Below, in pieces: positions 10,643 to 22,800 of a stretch of DNA of 64,000 nucleotides. Position numbers and translations under genes: made by a program. The stretch covers positions 372,001 to 436,000 of the forward strand of contig VIIQ02000010.1 in NCBI GenBank assembly GCA_007449985.2, given 5' to 3'. The notes below the pieces were generated by a model. The model had not been told where the DNA came from. It ran no database searches and saw nothing but the letters and a program-made list of their open reading frames with translations. The DNA is from Desmodesmus armatus. Taxonomy: Eukaryota; Chlorophyta; Chlorophyceae; Sphaeropleales; Scenedesmaceae. How positions within the stretch are numbered: position 1 is the stretch's first letter; the number at the start of each line of letters is the position of its first letter.

Positions 10643-11729
10643 AGTGAACGCTGCTGGATGCTGGTTGAAGGTTGTTCAAGAGCAGACTCAGTTCAGCAGT
10701 GAAACAGATGGCACCTGCTGTTCTTTGTGCTATGTACTGCTCTGTTGCCCTCCGTCACAGCAGGCCCATGTACATCATTGGACGTCTACGATGGCCCGTG
10801 CTTTGCATCTGTTGATGGCGGTTGCGGTTACTGGACAAGGTCACACGGATGAGATGCTGCAACAAGCACACTCTCTGTTGTACTTGCGTTTAGATCGGTG
10901 GAAGAAACAGACGCCATGTGCGATCGCGCGATGAAGACTTTCAGTGCAACTCTTGGTAACCGGCTGGGGGACAGGCTGGCCAGCCTGGCAGACAGGCTGG
11001 TGCCGTTGACAGAGAGCCCAGTTACACTACAAGCCCCTCTGCTTAACGCACAAGGCAGGGGGCAGGCTGTTATTGAGCACGCCCACGCTGCCGCCACCGC
11101 CGCTGCTGCTCACTACCACCACAAGTGTCGTGGCTCGAGTACTGCTCTGCTTCCTGTCGGGAGTCAACAGCTGTACACCAAATCTGGATCAATGAGACAC
11201 TTGCACACTCTCGGGGTTCAGCTGACCGGCACGTGCAACCAGTCAGATTTCAACACCAATCAATCAATGCCCCACTCAACACCTGCACAGCGTCAGCGCT
11301 CACGCCGTGCCCTGCACGCAAGCCTGTGGCTCACGCGATCAGCAACGGCTTTGACACTTTAGCATGCGGCCAGCTCGCAGGTGCACCCACCTGCCGCAGG
11401 TGCGGAACACCCAGGCAGCCCCCCTCCTGCTGCCTGCCAGCCACAGCACAGCACCTGCTCCATCCCTGCACGCTTCAACTCAGCACTGTACATACTGCAC
11501 CCTCCAGATGTGGACGGAGTATTGCACGTAGCACAATCGCCTGCCGCCACACACCCCTCAAACGCTGCTGCCAAACCAACAGGGCCCAGACGCACACAGC
11601 GGTGCCTTGCACCGCTCCCACAAGCCCGGGGGCCCCAAGACACAGCCACAAAGTCCACGCTCAGCACCAGGAGATGCTGCAGTGCGGCACACCTGGCCCA
11701 CTGCCTGGGTGTCTTCACAACTGGCTCCT
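10643..11729. other. Spacer between deubiquitinase 3' end and TM9SF 5' end
   Basis: Both flanking genes run on the minus strand, so this holds the 3' UTR of the upstream gene and the TM9SF promoter. A TTACA at 11022–11026 (TGTAA on the minus strand) is a possible polyadenylation signal for the deubiquitinase. A short run of repeats of the CAGGCTGG type lies at 10970–11000. No gene is recognised. Confidence 0.4.
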
Positions 11730-14655
11730 TTAGCCAGTGTGTGCTGTGGCGTCACTGCTCTCATAGAAGAGCAGTGATGGCTGCAGCCTGTCTGCCACCA
11801 TTGCTGCCTTGACCTGCGCCCAGTCTCCCACCAGCTTGATGACATGGTCGTCAAACAGCAGCCACTGCTGCAGCTCCTCACTCAACACAAACGCCTGGTA
11901 GTGGTGACCAAAGTAGCAGATGACAGACCTGCAGACAGACGGACAGGCAGCACGGCACAAACACAGCGCAACACAGCTTAGGAACCAGTGCCGCCATGTA
12001 TGTCAGCTCCTGCTGAACACTGGCAGGCCATTCCATGAGCGGTCTACACAACCCGGCAGACAGCAGGACCTGATTTGCGTCACTCAACACACAACCATGC
12101 TGCTCAAGCACAGCTGATGTTGTCTTATGCTGTGCCTTCTGCTGTGCCTGTGTGAGCAGCAGCTGCGAGTGATGCTGCTCTGCTTACTGCTGTGTCCGCA
12201 CACCTGAGGTTGTAGGGTGCTGGTGTGCTGATGCCCCCATAGACCTGTGCCAGGTCCACCACAGGGCCCAACGCATTCACTGTGCCCTTGATGGAGTCCA
12301 GGGGGGCCTGAAGGACACAGCAGCAGCAGCAGCACAGCACATTATTTTGCTTAGTGTCTTACACACGGTCAGGGCCTAAGCCCCAGCACCAACAACCAAG
12401 CCAGGAAGTTGCATGTTGCATGACGTGGCGGCACTGACACCTCCTAGCCCTAAGAGTTGGGGCTGCACATCACGTGCACCAAACCTATTGTGGTGCTGGA
12501 ATGCAAAACTGCTTGCACTTTTTATGCAAAGGGCGCACATCTATGTGCATGGCCACACATCCCACCCTTGCAGGACTGTTCTAGCATAGGGCAGGTGCAG
12601 TGCCCCTCCGCATGCACTCCAGCTGCCGACACACCTTGGGCGACTCCCACACCACTGCCAAGGTGAACACAGCAGGGCGCCTCAGCAGCACGGTGTGCAG
12701 CCGCTCAGCAGCAGCAGCAGCAGCAGCGCTGCCGCTGCCGCCATCGCTGCCAGCAGCAGTAGTGGCGGCCTGCTTGCCCCCCTTGACGCTGCCCCAGGCC
12801 TGCTTGCTGCTGCTGCTGCCGGCATCTGGTGCTGCCTCTGCCTGCCTCAGCACCACCTCAAAGCTGCCACTGCTGGAGAAGCGGTCAAACGCTGAGCGCA
12901 GCGCCTGCAAGCAACACAAATGAAGGGATAGGCTTGAGTCAATCTGGCTCAAACCAGCAGCAAAGGCAATGTGCACAGAATGACAGCATGTGGTGGGTTC
13001 TGTGCTACGAGGGTCAAATGCAACATACGCTGCTGGCTGCCAACATCATGACTGTAACAACCTGAAACGGTGCCGTGACACAGCGCAACGCAGACCAACA
13101 GCATGGCTTGGTCAGATGCACAACCCAGACGGGGGGATGGTGTGAGTGCTGTGCTGAGGTCGGCCACACAGTGCAGTGGGCAAGGCACTGCAGCTAGATA
13201 TGGACAAAGCATCCTGGCCTTTAGCTCTATCCTTGGATAGGCAAGCCCAGAGCCAGTCCACAAAGCGACCCACCTGTGCTGGTACCAGGTGGAAGAACTG
13301 CATGAATTGCTGCGCCTCCAACAGCGCCCCAGCAGCATCCTTGGCACCACTGGCAGCACCAGCAGCTGCACTGCTGGCCCCTGCCTTCTTGCTGCTACTG
13401 CTGCTGCCATCCCCTGGTGCGATGGCCTGAAGCACGTCCAGACCAAACAGGGCATGCACCAGGCTCTTAGGGGCCTTCTGCAGCACCCCGCTAGCACCAC
13501 CTGCTGCCTTGACACCACCTGAGATGCCATTCATACCCGCAGCGCCGCCGTAGCCATTCGTCTGCTGCTGCTGCTGTTGCAGCTTGTGCGCCAGCGTCTG
13601 CGGCTGCTGCGCCTGCTGCTGCGGTTGCTGCTGCTGCTGCTGCTGGGGGCCCTTCTTACTGAAGAGCTCGGGCCGCACCTTGACCTTAGTGGGGAGCTGG
13701 GGGTCATCGGCTACTGCTGCTGCCCTGCCTGCCTCTGCATGGTGCAGGGCTGTGAAGACCTCATTCAGCACTTCACTGGCATCATGCATCTCAGACAGCT
13801 CAATGCTGATGGCAGCAGCACCAAGGTCAAGCCGCGACAGCGCCTCACGCAACACCGCAGGACACACCAGCCACTCGCTGCCGCCGCTGCTGCTGTTGCT
13901 GCTCCTGCTGCCACCCCCCGCCTTGCCCTGCTCCGCACCCTGCCCTGCTGCTGCTGCTGCGGGTGTGTCCATGGCTGCTGGCAGGCTGGCGGTGGCTGCC
14001 TTCGACAAGTCTTGGAAGACTGCCCGCAATGCCCGCAACACCTGAATGTCAGCTGATAAGGCTGCTGGTGGCCTGCTGGGCCCATTGGCTGCACCTGCTG
14101 CTGCAGCGGCTGGTGCCTGCAGCCGCAGCAGTTGCTGCCTGAATGAGCGCAGGTGCCAGAGAGCCTGGATGATGACGTTGAGGAAGCAGTTGTACTGACC
14201 GTCCTCGTTGCGCAGGCCGCGCACCAGCTTCAGGGAGGTCAGCACCTCACGGGGGCCCTAAAGAGCAGAAGGGTGATGAAGCAGCGGCAGCAGCAAAGGG
14301 TGACGCAGAGCAGGGCACAGCATGACACGACACGATGAGTAAGCATGACACGACACGATCAGTAAGCCCATGTTTCACACGCGAAGTGAGGACGCTGCCC
14401 ATCCCAGCAGCTGGGCAGGCATGGTCATGACACCCTTTCACTCTGCCACCGGTACTGCCACTGCTTGATGGGGGTGACATCACCACGAGTGTCAGTAGGA
14501 GCACGACAAGTTGGGTGCATCCAGCAGGGGCGCCCACCTGACACACCACACCATGGTCACTGATGGTGATGCTGCTGGGTGCATGATCCAGCCTGATGCC
14601 ACTGTTGCCACCATACGCACGGGGAGGGTGGGGGCTGGCACGCACAACCACTGCC

Positions 14656-14687
<32 letters not shown>

Positions 14688-16889
14688 ATGGAGACTGCCG
14701 CTGCTGCTGTTCCTGGAGATGCCTGCAGCTGCCGCTGCCGCTGCAGCTGCAGCACCACCACCAGCAGCACCAGTAGAGGCAGCAAAGCTGCGTGGCTGGC
14801 CCCAGCTAGACTTAGGGCTGCTGCCTGCTGCTGCTGCTGATGCGCCTGCAGCAGGCCCAGCAGACCCATCCGCACCGGCAGCAGCAGCACCAGGGCCGCC
14901 TAACGTCGGCCACGCTGCGGCTCCTGCTGCTGCTGGGGCTGCCTGCGCCCCCTTCTTCTTCTGCTGCCCAGTGACTGGTGCGCCCGCTGCAGCCCCTGCA
15001 GCGTCCTGCTGCTGCAGCTTGTGCTTGAGGGAGGTGGTCCCTGACTTCCAGGAGCCCTGGGGCCGCGGCCCACTGCCAACAGCACCAGCAGCACCAGCAG
15101 CTTCAACAGCAGCAGCTGGAGCAACCTCTGCTGCTGCTGCTGCTGCTGGTGGTGCTGCTGCCTGAGCAGACCCTGCTTTCTGTCCTGCAGACCCGCTGAC
15201 CTGCTGGCTTGGTGCAGCAGCAGCAGCAGAAGCAGCAGCGGGAGCAGCAGCGGCAGCGCCCCCAGGGCGGGGCCAGGCCTCACCTCCCTCCAGCCCCCCA
15301 GCCTCAGGGTGGGCAGCTATGGAGGACCAGCTGCGGTTCTGAGGGTCACTGCTGCTGCCAAGGCCACCAGCCGCCACCTGCTGCTGCTTGCTTTCTGCAC
15401 TGCTGCTGCTGCTTGGGGGCTGCTCAGGCACAGCAGCAGCAGCAGTCGTGGTACCCTCATTTGCTGCGGGTACTGTGGCTGCTGCTGCTGCATCCTCTTG
15501 GCGTGCCGGCGCCTCACTTACTGTGCTACCTGCTGGTGCGACTATGACGGATGCTTCTGATTCTTCCCTACCCATAACGCCTGTTTTGCTCGACTCGGCT
15601 GGGGTGCTGCTACTGCTGACTTGATCCCTGCTGGGCGAGCTGGCCTGTGCTGCTGCTGCTGCTGCTGCTGCTGTGTCCTGCGGCACCGGTGCAGCTGCAC
15701 CAGCACTGGCACCACCAGCACGAACTGGATCGCTGGCAGCAGCAGCTGCTGTCTGTCCTGCCCCGCTGCTGCTGTCACTAGGAGTGCCGCTGCTGCCGGG
15801 TGCTGCTGCTGGCGGCTCAGGCCCCGCCTGCTCCTTACTGCTGCTGCTGCTATCTGCCTCAGGACCACTGACGTCTTGATTGAGCGACGCTGCGGGTGCA
15901 CTACTGCTGCTATCACTGTGCTGCTGCTGCTGCTCCTGAGATGTAGCGGCCTCAGGACTGCCCCTGCTGCTGCTGCTGTCACCCCCTTCTGCTGCTGCTG
16001 CTGCCTGTCCTGCCTGTTGGCCTGTCGCAGCACCACCCGCTGCTGTCTGCCTGCCAGCTGTTAGTGGCTTGGCTACCCCTGCATTGCTGCTGCTTGTTGC
16101 ATCACTAGGAGGACCCTGTTGGTCACGCTGCTGCTGCTGCTGCTGCAGCTTATACTGCTGCTGCTGGGCCATGCCTGCAGGCCCTTCATTCGGCCGATAC
16201 TGCCCTTGTTGCTGCTGCTGCTGGTGATACGGCGGACCCCTGCGCATGTCCCTGCCAAACCCAGCTTCCCGATCCATGCGTGGCCTGCTGCTGCTGTGAG
16301 GGCTGTAGCCCCCTTGCATGGCCATAGGGGGACCGTGGTGGGGGCCCCCCACCATATGGTGGCCACCGTGGCGGGGCAGGCCATTGGGACCACCCATTGC
16401 TGCTGCTGCCGCCGCTGCGGCAGCTGCTGCTGCTTGTGGTGGTGCCCCTGGCACTGCTGCTACTGCTGGGGGCATGCCAGGCTGGCCATGCACGGGGCCT
16501 CCCATTGGGCCACCACCCATGGGGGCTTGCTGCTGCTGCTGCTTGTAGGGCATACCAGGCTTACCATAAGCCATGCTGCCATGCTGAGGGCTGAGCGCTT
16601 GTTGCTGCTGCTGCTGCTGCTGCTGGGGATGGTGCCTGGGTGGAGTTGAGCCATACACCTGCTGCTGCTGCTGCTGTTGAGGAGGTGCAGCAGTGCCGGC
16701 TGCTGCCATTGCAGCAGCAGGGGGTGGTTGCCCTTGCATGCCATGCTGCTGCTGCTGCCGCTGGTACTGGACAGCCTGCTGCTGCATCTGATGCATGTAC
16801 TGCTGCTGCTGCTGCTGCATGTATACAGCCTGCTGCATTTGCATGTACTGCTGCTGCTGGGCCTGGACAGGAAGCATCTGCCCAGGAGA

Positions 16890-16922
<33 letters not shown>

Positions 16923-19848
16923 GTGGGGGCTTGACTGCTGCTGCTGCTGCTGATGTTGCTCGTGTGGCTGCTGCTGCTGCTGCTGCTGCTGCTGGCCGCC
17001 TGGCCCCTGCTTTGCTTGTTGGTCAGTGAAGCCAGATGGCACAAAGGGCCGTGCTGACACCCTGAGGCTGCTGCTCCTGCTGGGCTTACCTCTGCCTGTG
17101 ATGCTGCTGCTGGTGCTGCTGCAGCTCGCCTGCTTCTCAAGCTTGCTGGCATCAGGCTTGGGAGGAGGCGGCGGCTGCACTCCCTGCTGCTGCTGCTGCT
17201 GTGCTGCGGCAGCATGCCCATTGGGTGTGGCTGCTGCTGCTGCTGCTGGTGGGGCGCCATGCTGCCCCTGTCCTGCTGGCCCCTGCTGGCCACCAGCAGC
17301 AGCAGCAGCAGTAGTGCCTGCAGGTGGGCCGTGGTGCGGCACCGGCCCTGCTGCTGCTGGCCCCATTGGCTGCTGCTGCTGCTGGGCGCCCGGTGCCATG
17401 TGCACCATGTGCATCATGGGGTGTGCATGCATCATGCCCGGCCCTGCTGGGTACATGAAGTAGGGTGGGGGTGGGCCAGGCATCACCTGCATTGCACCAG
17501 GGTGCTGAGCACCAGGAGGTATGTGGCCGCCTGCTGCTGCTGCTGCCGCTGCTGCAAGGTGTGCAGGATGCGGAGCAACCATGCCTGGTGGGCCAGCTGG
17601 GATGAGTCCCGCCCCTGGACCTGCTGCTGCTGCTGCAGATGGTCCGTGCTGCTGCTGCTGCTGCTGCTGTGGTGGGTAGTGTCCCCCTGCCACAGCCATG
17701 TGCGGCGGAGGTACAGGGCCCCCGGCAGCAGGGTGGTAGCCATAGCCTGCTGCTGCTGCTCCTGCTGCTGGCGGCGCCCCTGGACCCCCAGCCTGGCGCT
17801 GCTGCTGCTGCTGCTGCTGCTGGTGGTGGTTGCCGCTGGCAGGAGACACCCCCTGCTGAGCACCTTGCTGCTGCTGCTGCTGCTGCTGCTTATGTGGCGA
17901 CGGGTGCTGCTGTTGCTGCTGGACATACTGCTGGGCTGCAGCGACAGCAGCACCAGCAGCAACCGCTGCTGCATGTGCGGGTGTGGCACCAGCTGCCGGC
18001 CCTGCCTGCTGCCTGCCACTCATACCCCCTTGGTGCTGCTGCTTGCTGGGGGTGCCTGCAGCACCACCACCCCTGGCATGGCTGCTGCTGCTACTGCTGC
18101 CACGCTCACGCGGCTCCCCAGGTCCCGCTGCTGCTGCTGCTGCTGGGTGGTGTCCATGTGGCCCTGCTGCTGCTGCTGCTGCTTGCTGCATGCCCATCTG
18201 GTGTAGAGGGGGCCTGGGCCCATAGTACCCCCCACCAGGGCCATGATGATAGCCACCCCTGCCACCACCACCTGCCATGCCATGATGCGACCCTGCTGCT
18301 GCTGCTGCTGCTGGCCCTCCAGCTGCTGCTGCTGCTGGTGGGCCCTGGGGGCCTGCAGCACCAGGTGCCGCCGCTGCTGCTGCTGCTGCTGCTGAGGCAC
18401 CCGCTGCAGCAGGGTGCATGGGCTTACCACCAGGATGCTGCTGCTGCTGCTGCTGCTGCTGTGCGCCTGCTGGGCCTGGTCCCATTGCTGCCGGCTGCTG
18501 CTGTTGCATTGCTGCCAGGGGCACGTAGCCGCCGGGGCCCCGGGGCCCCGCTGGTGCCATCATCATGCCCCCATGAGCAGCAGGAACACCCCCCATCAGC
18601 ACAGCAGGCATGCCGCCCATTGTCGGCCGCAGCAACACACCCGGGTGGGGGTGAGGGTGCAGCGGGTGGGGGTGGCCGGGGTGGGGGGGTACCATGTGGG
18701 GGTGCCCTGGGTGGGGTGGCAGAGGCACCAGACCCCCACCCGGGGGACCCCCAGCTGCTGCTGGGTGTGGCCCAGGAGGGTGTGGGCCAGCAGCAGCAGC
18801 AGCATGCACATGGCCCTGCTGCTGTTGCTGCTGCTGGGGTGCGCCCTTCATTGGGCGACCCTGCTGCTGCTGCTGCCGCTGCTGATGCATGACATGCTGC
18901 TGCTGTGGTGCTGCACCGGCAGCACCTGCGGCAGCAGGCGCAGCCGCCGGCCCTGGTGGTGATGCAGCCGCCGCCGCCGGTGCTGCTGCTGCTGCTGGTG
19001 CCGGTGTCTCGTCCAGCTCTTCCCATGCATCCTCCAGGCTGCCGAATGTGATGTTGTGCAGGGCAGCAGGCGGCTTGGCATCAGGGAAGGCCGTCTCCTT
19101 CACCACCACGGTGGTCACTGGGGCAGACTTGCTGCCGGGCCCCACTGCACCAGGCACCACAGGGGAGGGGGTGGCAGGGCCCTCCAGGGGGGCACTGCAG
19201 GGAGGCCGCTACTGCCAGCAGCAGCAGCAGCAGGAGCTGCGGCAGCGGGACCCAGAGCACCAGCAGCTGCGGCAGCGGGACCATCGGCGGGCTCTGCACT
19301 GCCCCTGTTGCTGCTGCTGCTGCTCGCTTGACTAGCTACTGGGTGAGCAGCGGGGGTGGGGCTGGCGGCTGCTGGAGAGCCAGCTGTTGCTGCTGGCTGT
19401 ACTGGCGACATGGCAGGCTGCTCTACAGTGGCAATGGTGTCGCCATGTGCAGCCGCAGCAGCTGCAGCTGGGGACATTGCCAGACCTGCTGCTGCTGCTG
19501 CTGGTGACAACGCCTGTGGTGCTACTGCTGCTGCTGCTGCTGGTGACACCGCCTGAGGTGCTGCTGCTGCTGCTGCTGCTGGTGACACCGCCTGCGGTGC
19601 TGCTGCTGCTGCTGCTGCTGCTGGTGGCACCGCCTGAGCTGTTGCTGCTGGTGGGCCGGCTGGTGCTGCTGCAGCAGCTGCGTTAGGGCCCTGCGCTGGT
19701 GTGCTGGTGCCTTGCACATCAGCAGGCGCTGCTGCTGCTGCTGCTGGAGCAGGTGCTGGTGCCTGCTGGCTGGGGCCATCGTGGCTCATCAACACAGCTG
19801 ACATCGCAGCAGTGGCAACCTCCCACAGCTCTTGATTATTGGGCTGGG

Positions 19849-19882
<34 letters not shown>

Positions 19883-22800
19883 AGGCCTGCTGTTGTCAGA
19901 CCATTGCTGCTGCTGCTGCTGCTGCTGAGACCTGCTGTTATCAGACCATTGCTGCTGCTGCTGCTGATACGGCTGGGGCCTTGACTGGCCAAAGGCAGGG
20001 CTGGGTGGCTTGGCAGGGGGGGCCCTCCAGCCCTGCTGCTGAGCACTGTAACCCTGCCCAACTGCATCCCAGCCCGTCCCCTCCCCTGCTAGCCCCCTGA
20101 CGGTAGCATCAGGGGAGGGTGAGCTGCGTGGGGGAGCTGCATCCCTGCCTGCTCTGTAGTCACGAGTGCCGGGCTGCACTGCTGCAGACCCACCAGCAGC
20201 AGCAGCAGTACTCTTGGCCAGAGGTGGCCTCCTGTCAAAGCTGCTGCCAGCCGCAGCAGCAGAAGCCGCTGCTGATTGCTGCCCAGCAGTAGAGGAGGAC
20301 CCATTGACTGAGATCCCAGTACTGCTGGCATGCCTTTGCTGCTGCTGCTGCTGGCTGCCTGAGGCATCGGTGAAGACCCTCTCCTTACCCTGCTCACGGC
20401 CCCCATCATCTTGCAAAGGCCTAGCCCCTGCTGCTGCTGCTGCTGCTGGCGGGCGGGGTGTGTGCTTGTCACTCGGCAGCACCTCCTGGCCACTGCTGCC
20501 ACGCCTGCCCCTCAGCCGGCTGCCGGCAGCAGTGATGAACCCATCCTCATCCTGCAGTACAGTACAGTACAGAACAGAACAGTAATTGTGGGAGGGGATC
20601 TCAACCTCAGCACCAGCCAGCGAGCCAAGGCTTCATGAGGGTGCCCCAAAGGGCCTTCAACTTGTTGTACGACAGGCTCTCAGATCAAGTGTGGGGCGAT
20701 CCACGCACCTGCAACGCACTGCCACTTGCCGCCGCACTGCCGTCCTCACTCCCCGCTGTGCTGCTGTGCTGGCTGTGCACGGACGCATTGGTGCTGCTGC
20801 TGCCACTGCTGCCATTGGTGGCGGCAGCGGCGTCGCGGTTGTTCTTGCTGCTGCTCTTGGCGTCGCCGTCGGGGGCCTTGAGTGCTGCTGCGCCGACATC
20901 GCCGATGGTGAGTGCCAGTGCTGCGCGCTGCTGCTCCTCGGCCATGCGCTGCGCCCAGTAACCCTCCTCAGCCATCAACTCCTGGCGGCGCTTTGCCATC
21001 AGCTCCTCCTCCTGTGGAGTGATGATAAGCCCCGGGGGGGGGGGGGGGGTCGGGGGAAGATGGGTTTGACGCATACAGAAGGTCAGTACGTCTGGACTTT
21101 CTGTGAACGAAGTGGTTTCGCTTGACACTGCAGGTGCCAGCAAATCTGAAAACCCTGACATGCTGAAAGGGAAAACAGCCAAAGATGCTGCAGGTTGGGG
21201 ATGGCAGGAGGAAGTGTGGTGTGCGTGCAGCCCTCCATCGCGAGTAAACCCTGCAGCTTCATGTCTCTACCCCCCCTCCTCCTCCCACAGCACACACACA
21301 GCCCCACCCACCCCCACCCCACACCTGCTTCCTCATCATCTCCAGCTCCCCCCCCCCCCCGCTTAGTCTGTCGACATTAAGACATGGTCATCAAGACATG
21401 TACCTGCTGGTTGCAACTCATGTGTCAACACACAGCCCCCCCCCCCCTTCACCTGCTTCCTCATCATCTCCAGCTGCTCCAGCCGCCGCTTCTTCTCCTC
21501 CTCCTCCCGCACCCGCCGCGCCTCCACCTCGGCCTTGGCCCGCTCAGCCTCTGCCGCCTCTGCTGCTGCCTTGGCCTCTGCCGCCCTCTCCTTGTCCCCC
21601 TTGGTCTTGCCCTTCTTCTTCTGCAGGGCCTGCTTGCGCTTCTCACGCTCAGCAGCAGCAGCCTCAGCAGCAGCAGCCTGGATGCACACAGACACACACA
21701 AAAGAACAGTGGCGGCAGGTGGGCGGGTTGAGTAGACGCAAAATCACCAATCAAGTCCAGAGAGCTGTCAGCGTATCACAGATTGAGTAGCTGACGTAGC
21801 CTGCGCCTACCATGCAAAACTGCTGAAATGCCATGCCTACCACTTCCTCTGCTCCACTTAGATCAGGATTGAAAACCCAAAGCCCATGCCTCTCTGTGCC
21901 AATCTCCCCCCCCCACACACACACGGAATTTCACATCCTTGAATGGTTGCATTGGCTGGATGCACTCCCTGTGTCTACACACGCTCACACACAGACCAAG
22001 GTGACAGGCCCATGTTTGTTTGTAGACGATGTTAGGAACAATAGAACCCCGCTAGCATCGCATGCATGCTATTTCCCATGCTTACACACGCCCCCCCCCT
22101 TCCCACCTCCATGGCTATGATCTCATCCTCGGCCATCTTGGCCCGCTCCGCCTTGAAGGCCAGTGCCGCCCCATCCAGCCGCTCCTGCAGCAGCGGCAGC
22201 ACCAGCTGCGTGCCGATAGCGGCGCCCGGGTCGTCGCATGCCACATTGAGCAGAAACATCTCCAGGTGCTGCAGGGCCACGCAGAGATGGAAATGAGTGG
22301 CAGCGGCAGCAGTAGCGGCAGTGGTGGTGGCAGCAGCAGCAAGCGGGTCCAAGTGGCAGTGGGGTTGCGTGTATGTAGGTAGGCTGATTGATGGCATAGG
22401 CCCTGTGACACAGCACACGCTGCCATGTTTCAAAGCGAGCTTGCTGTGCTTTGTGTGATCCCTAAGCTCACTGCTGGTGGTGTTGCTGGTGTTAGTGAAG
22501 TGTGCAGCGTACCTGCAGGGCGACCCTTCCCTCCTCCAGCCTTGCCTCACTGCCCTTGAGTGCGTCCTTGATGCGGTTGAAGAAGCTGCGGTCATCATCC
22601 TCACTGTACAGCTGCTTGCGAACATCCTTGTGGAAGTGCTGCCTGCGGGCGTGGACAGGGGTGGGTGGGTGAGAGGGGGGGGGGGGGGGGTGACGCACCC
22701 GGGGGGGGGGGGGGAGTGAGGAGAGTGAAGAGGGGAGGGACCTGCTTGCGCATATGCCTGTGGAAGTGCTGCCTGCCACGTGTTTAGCCAACCACACACA

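Noticed and set aside
14719..18962. Long plus-strand frames rich in Leu, Cys and Ala
   Set aside because: They mirror the minus-strand CAG repeats; every frame of a CTG/CAG repeat is open, and they lack any conserved segment or splice structure.
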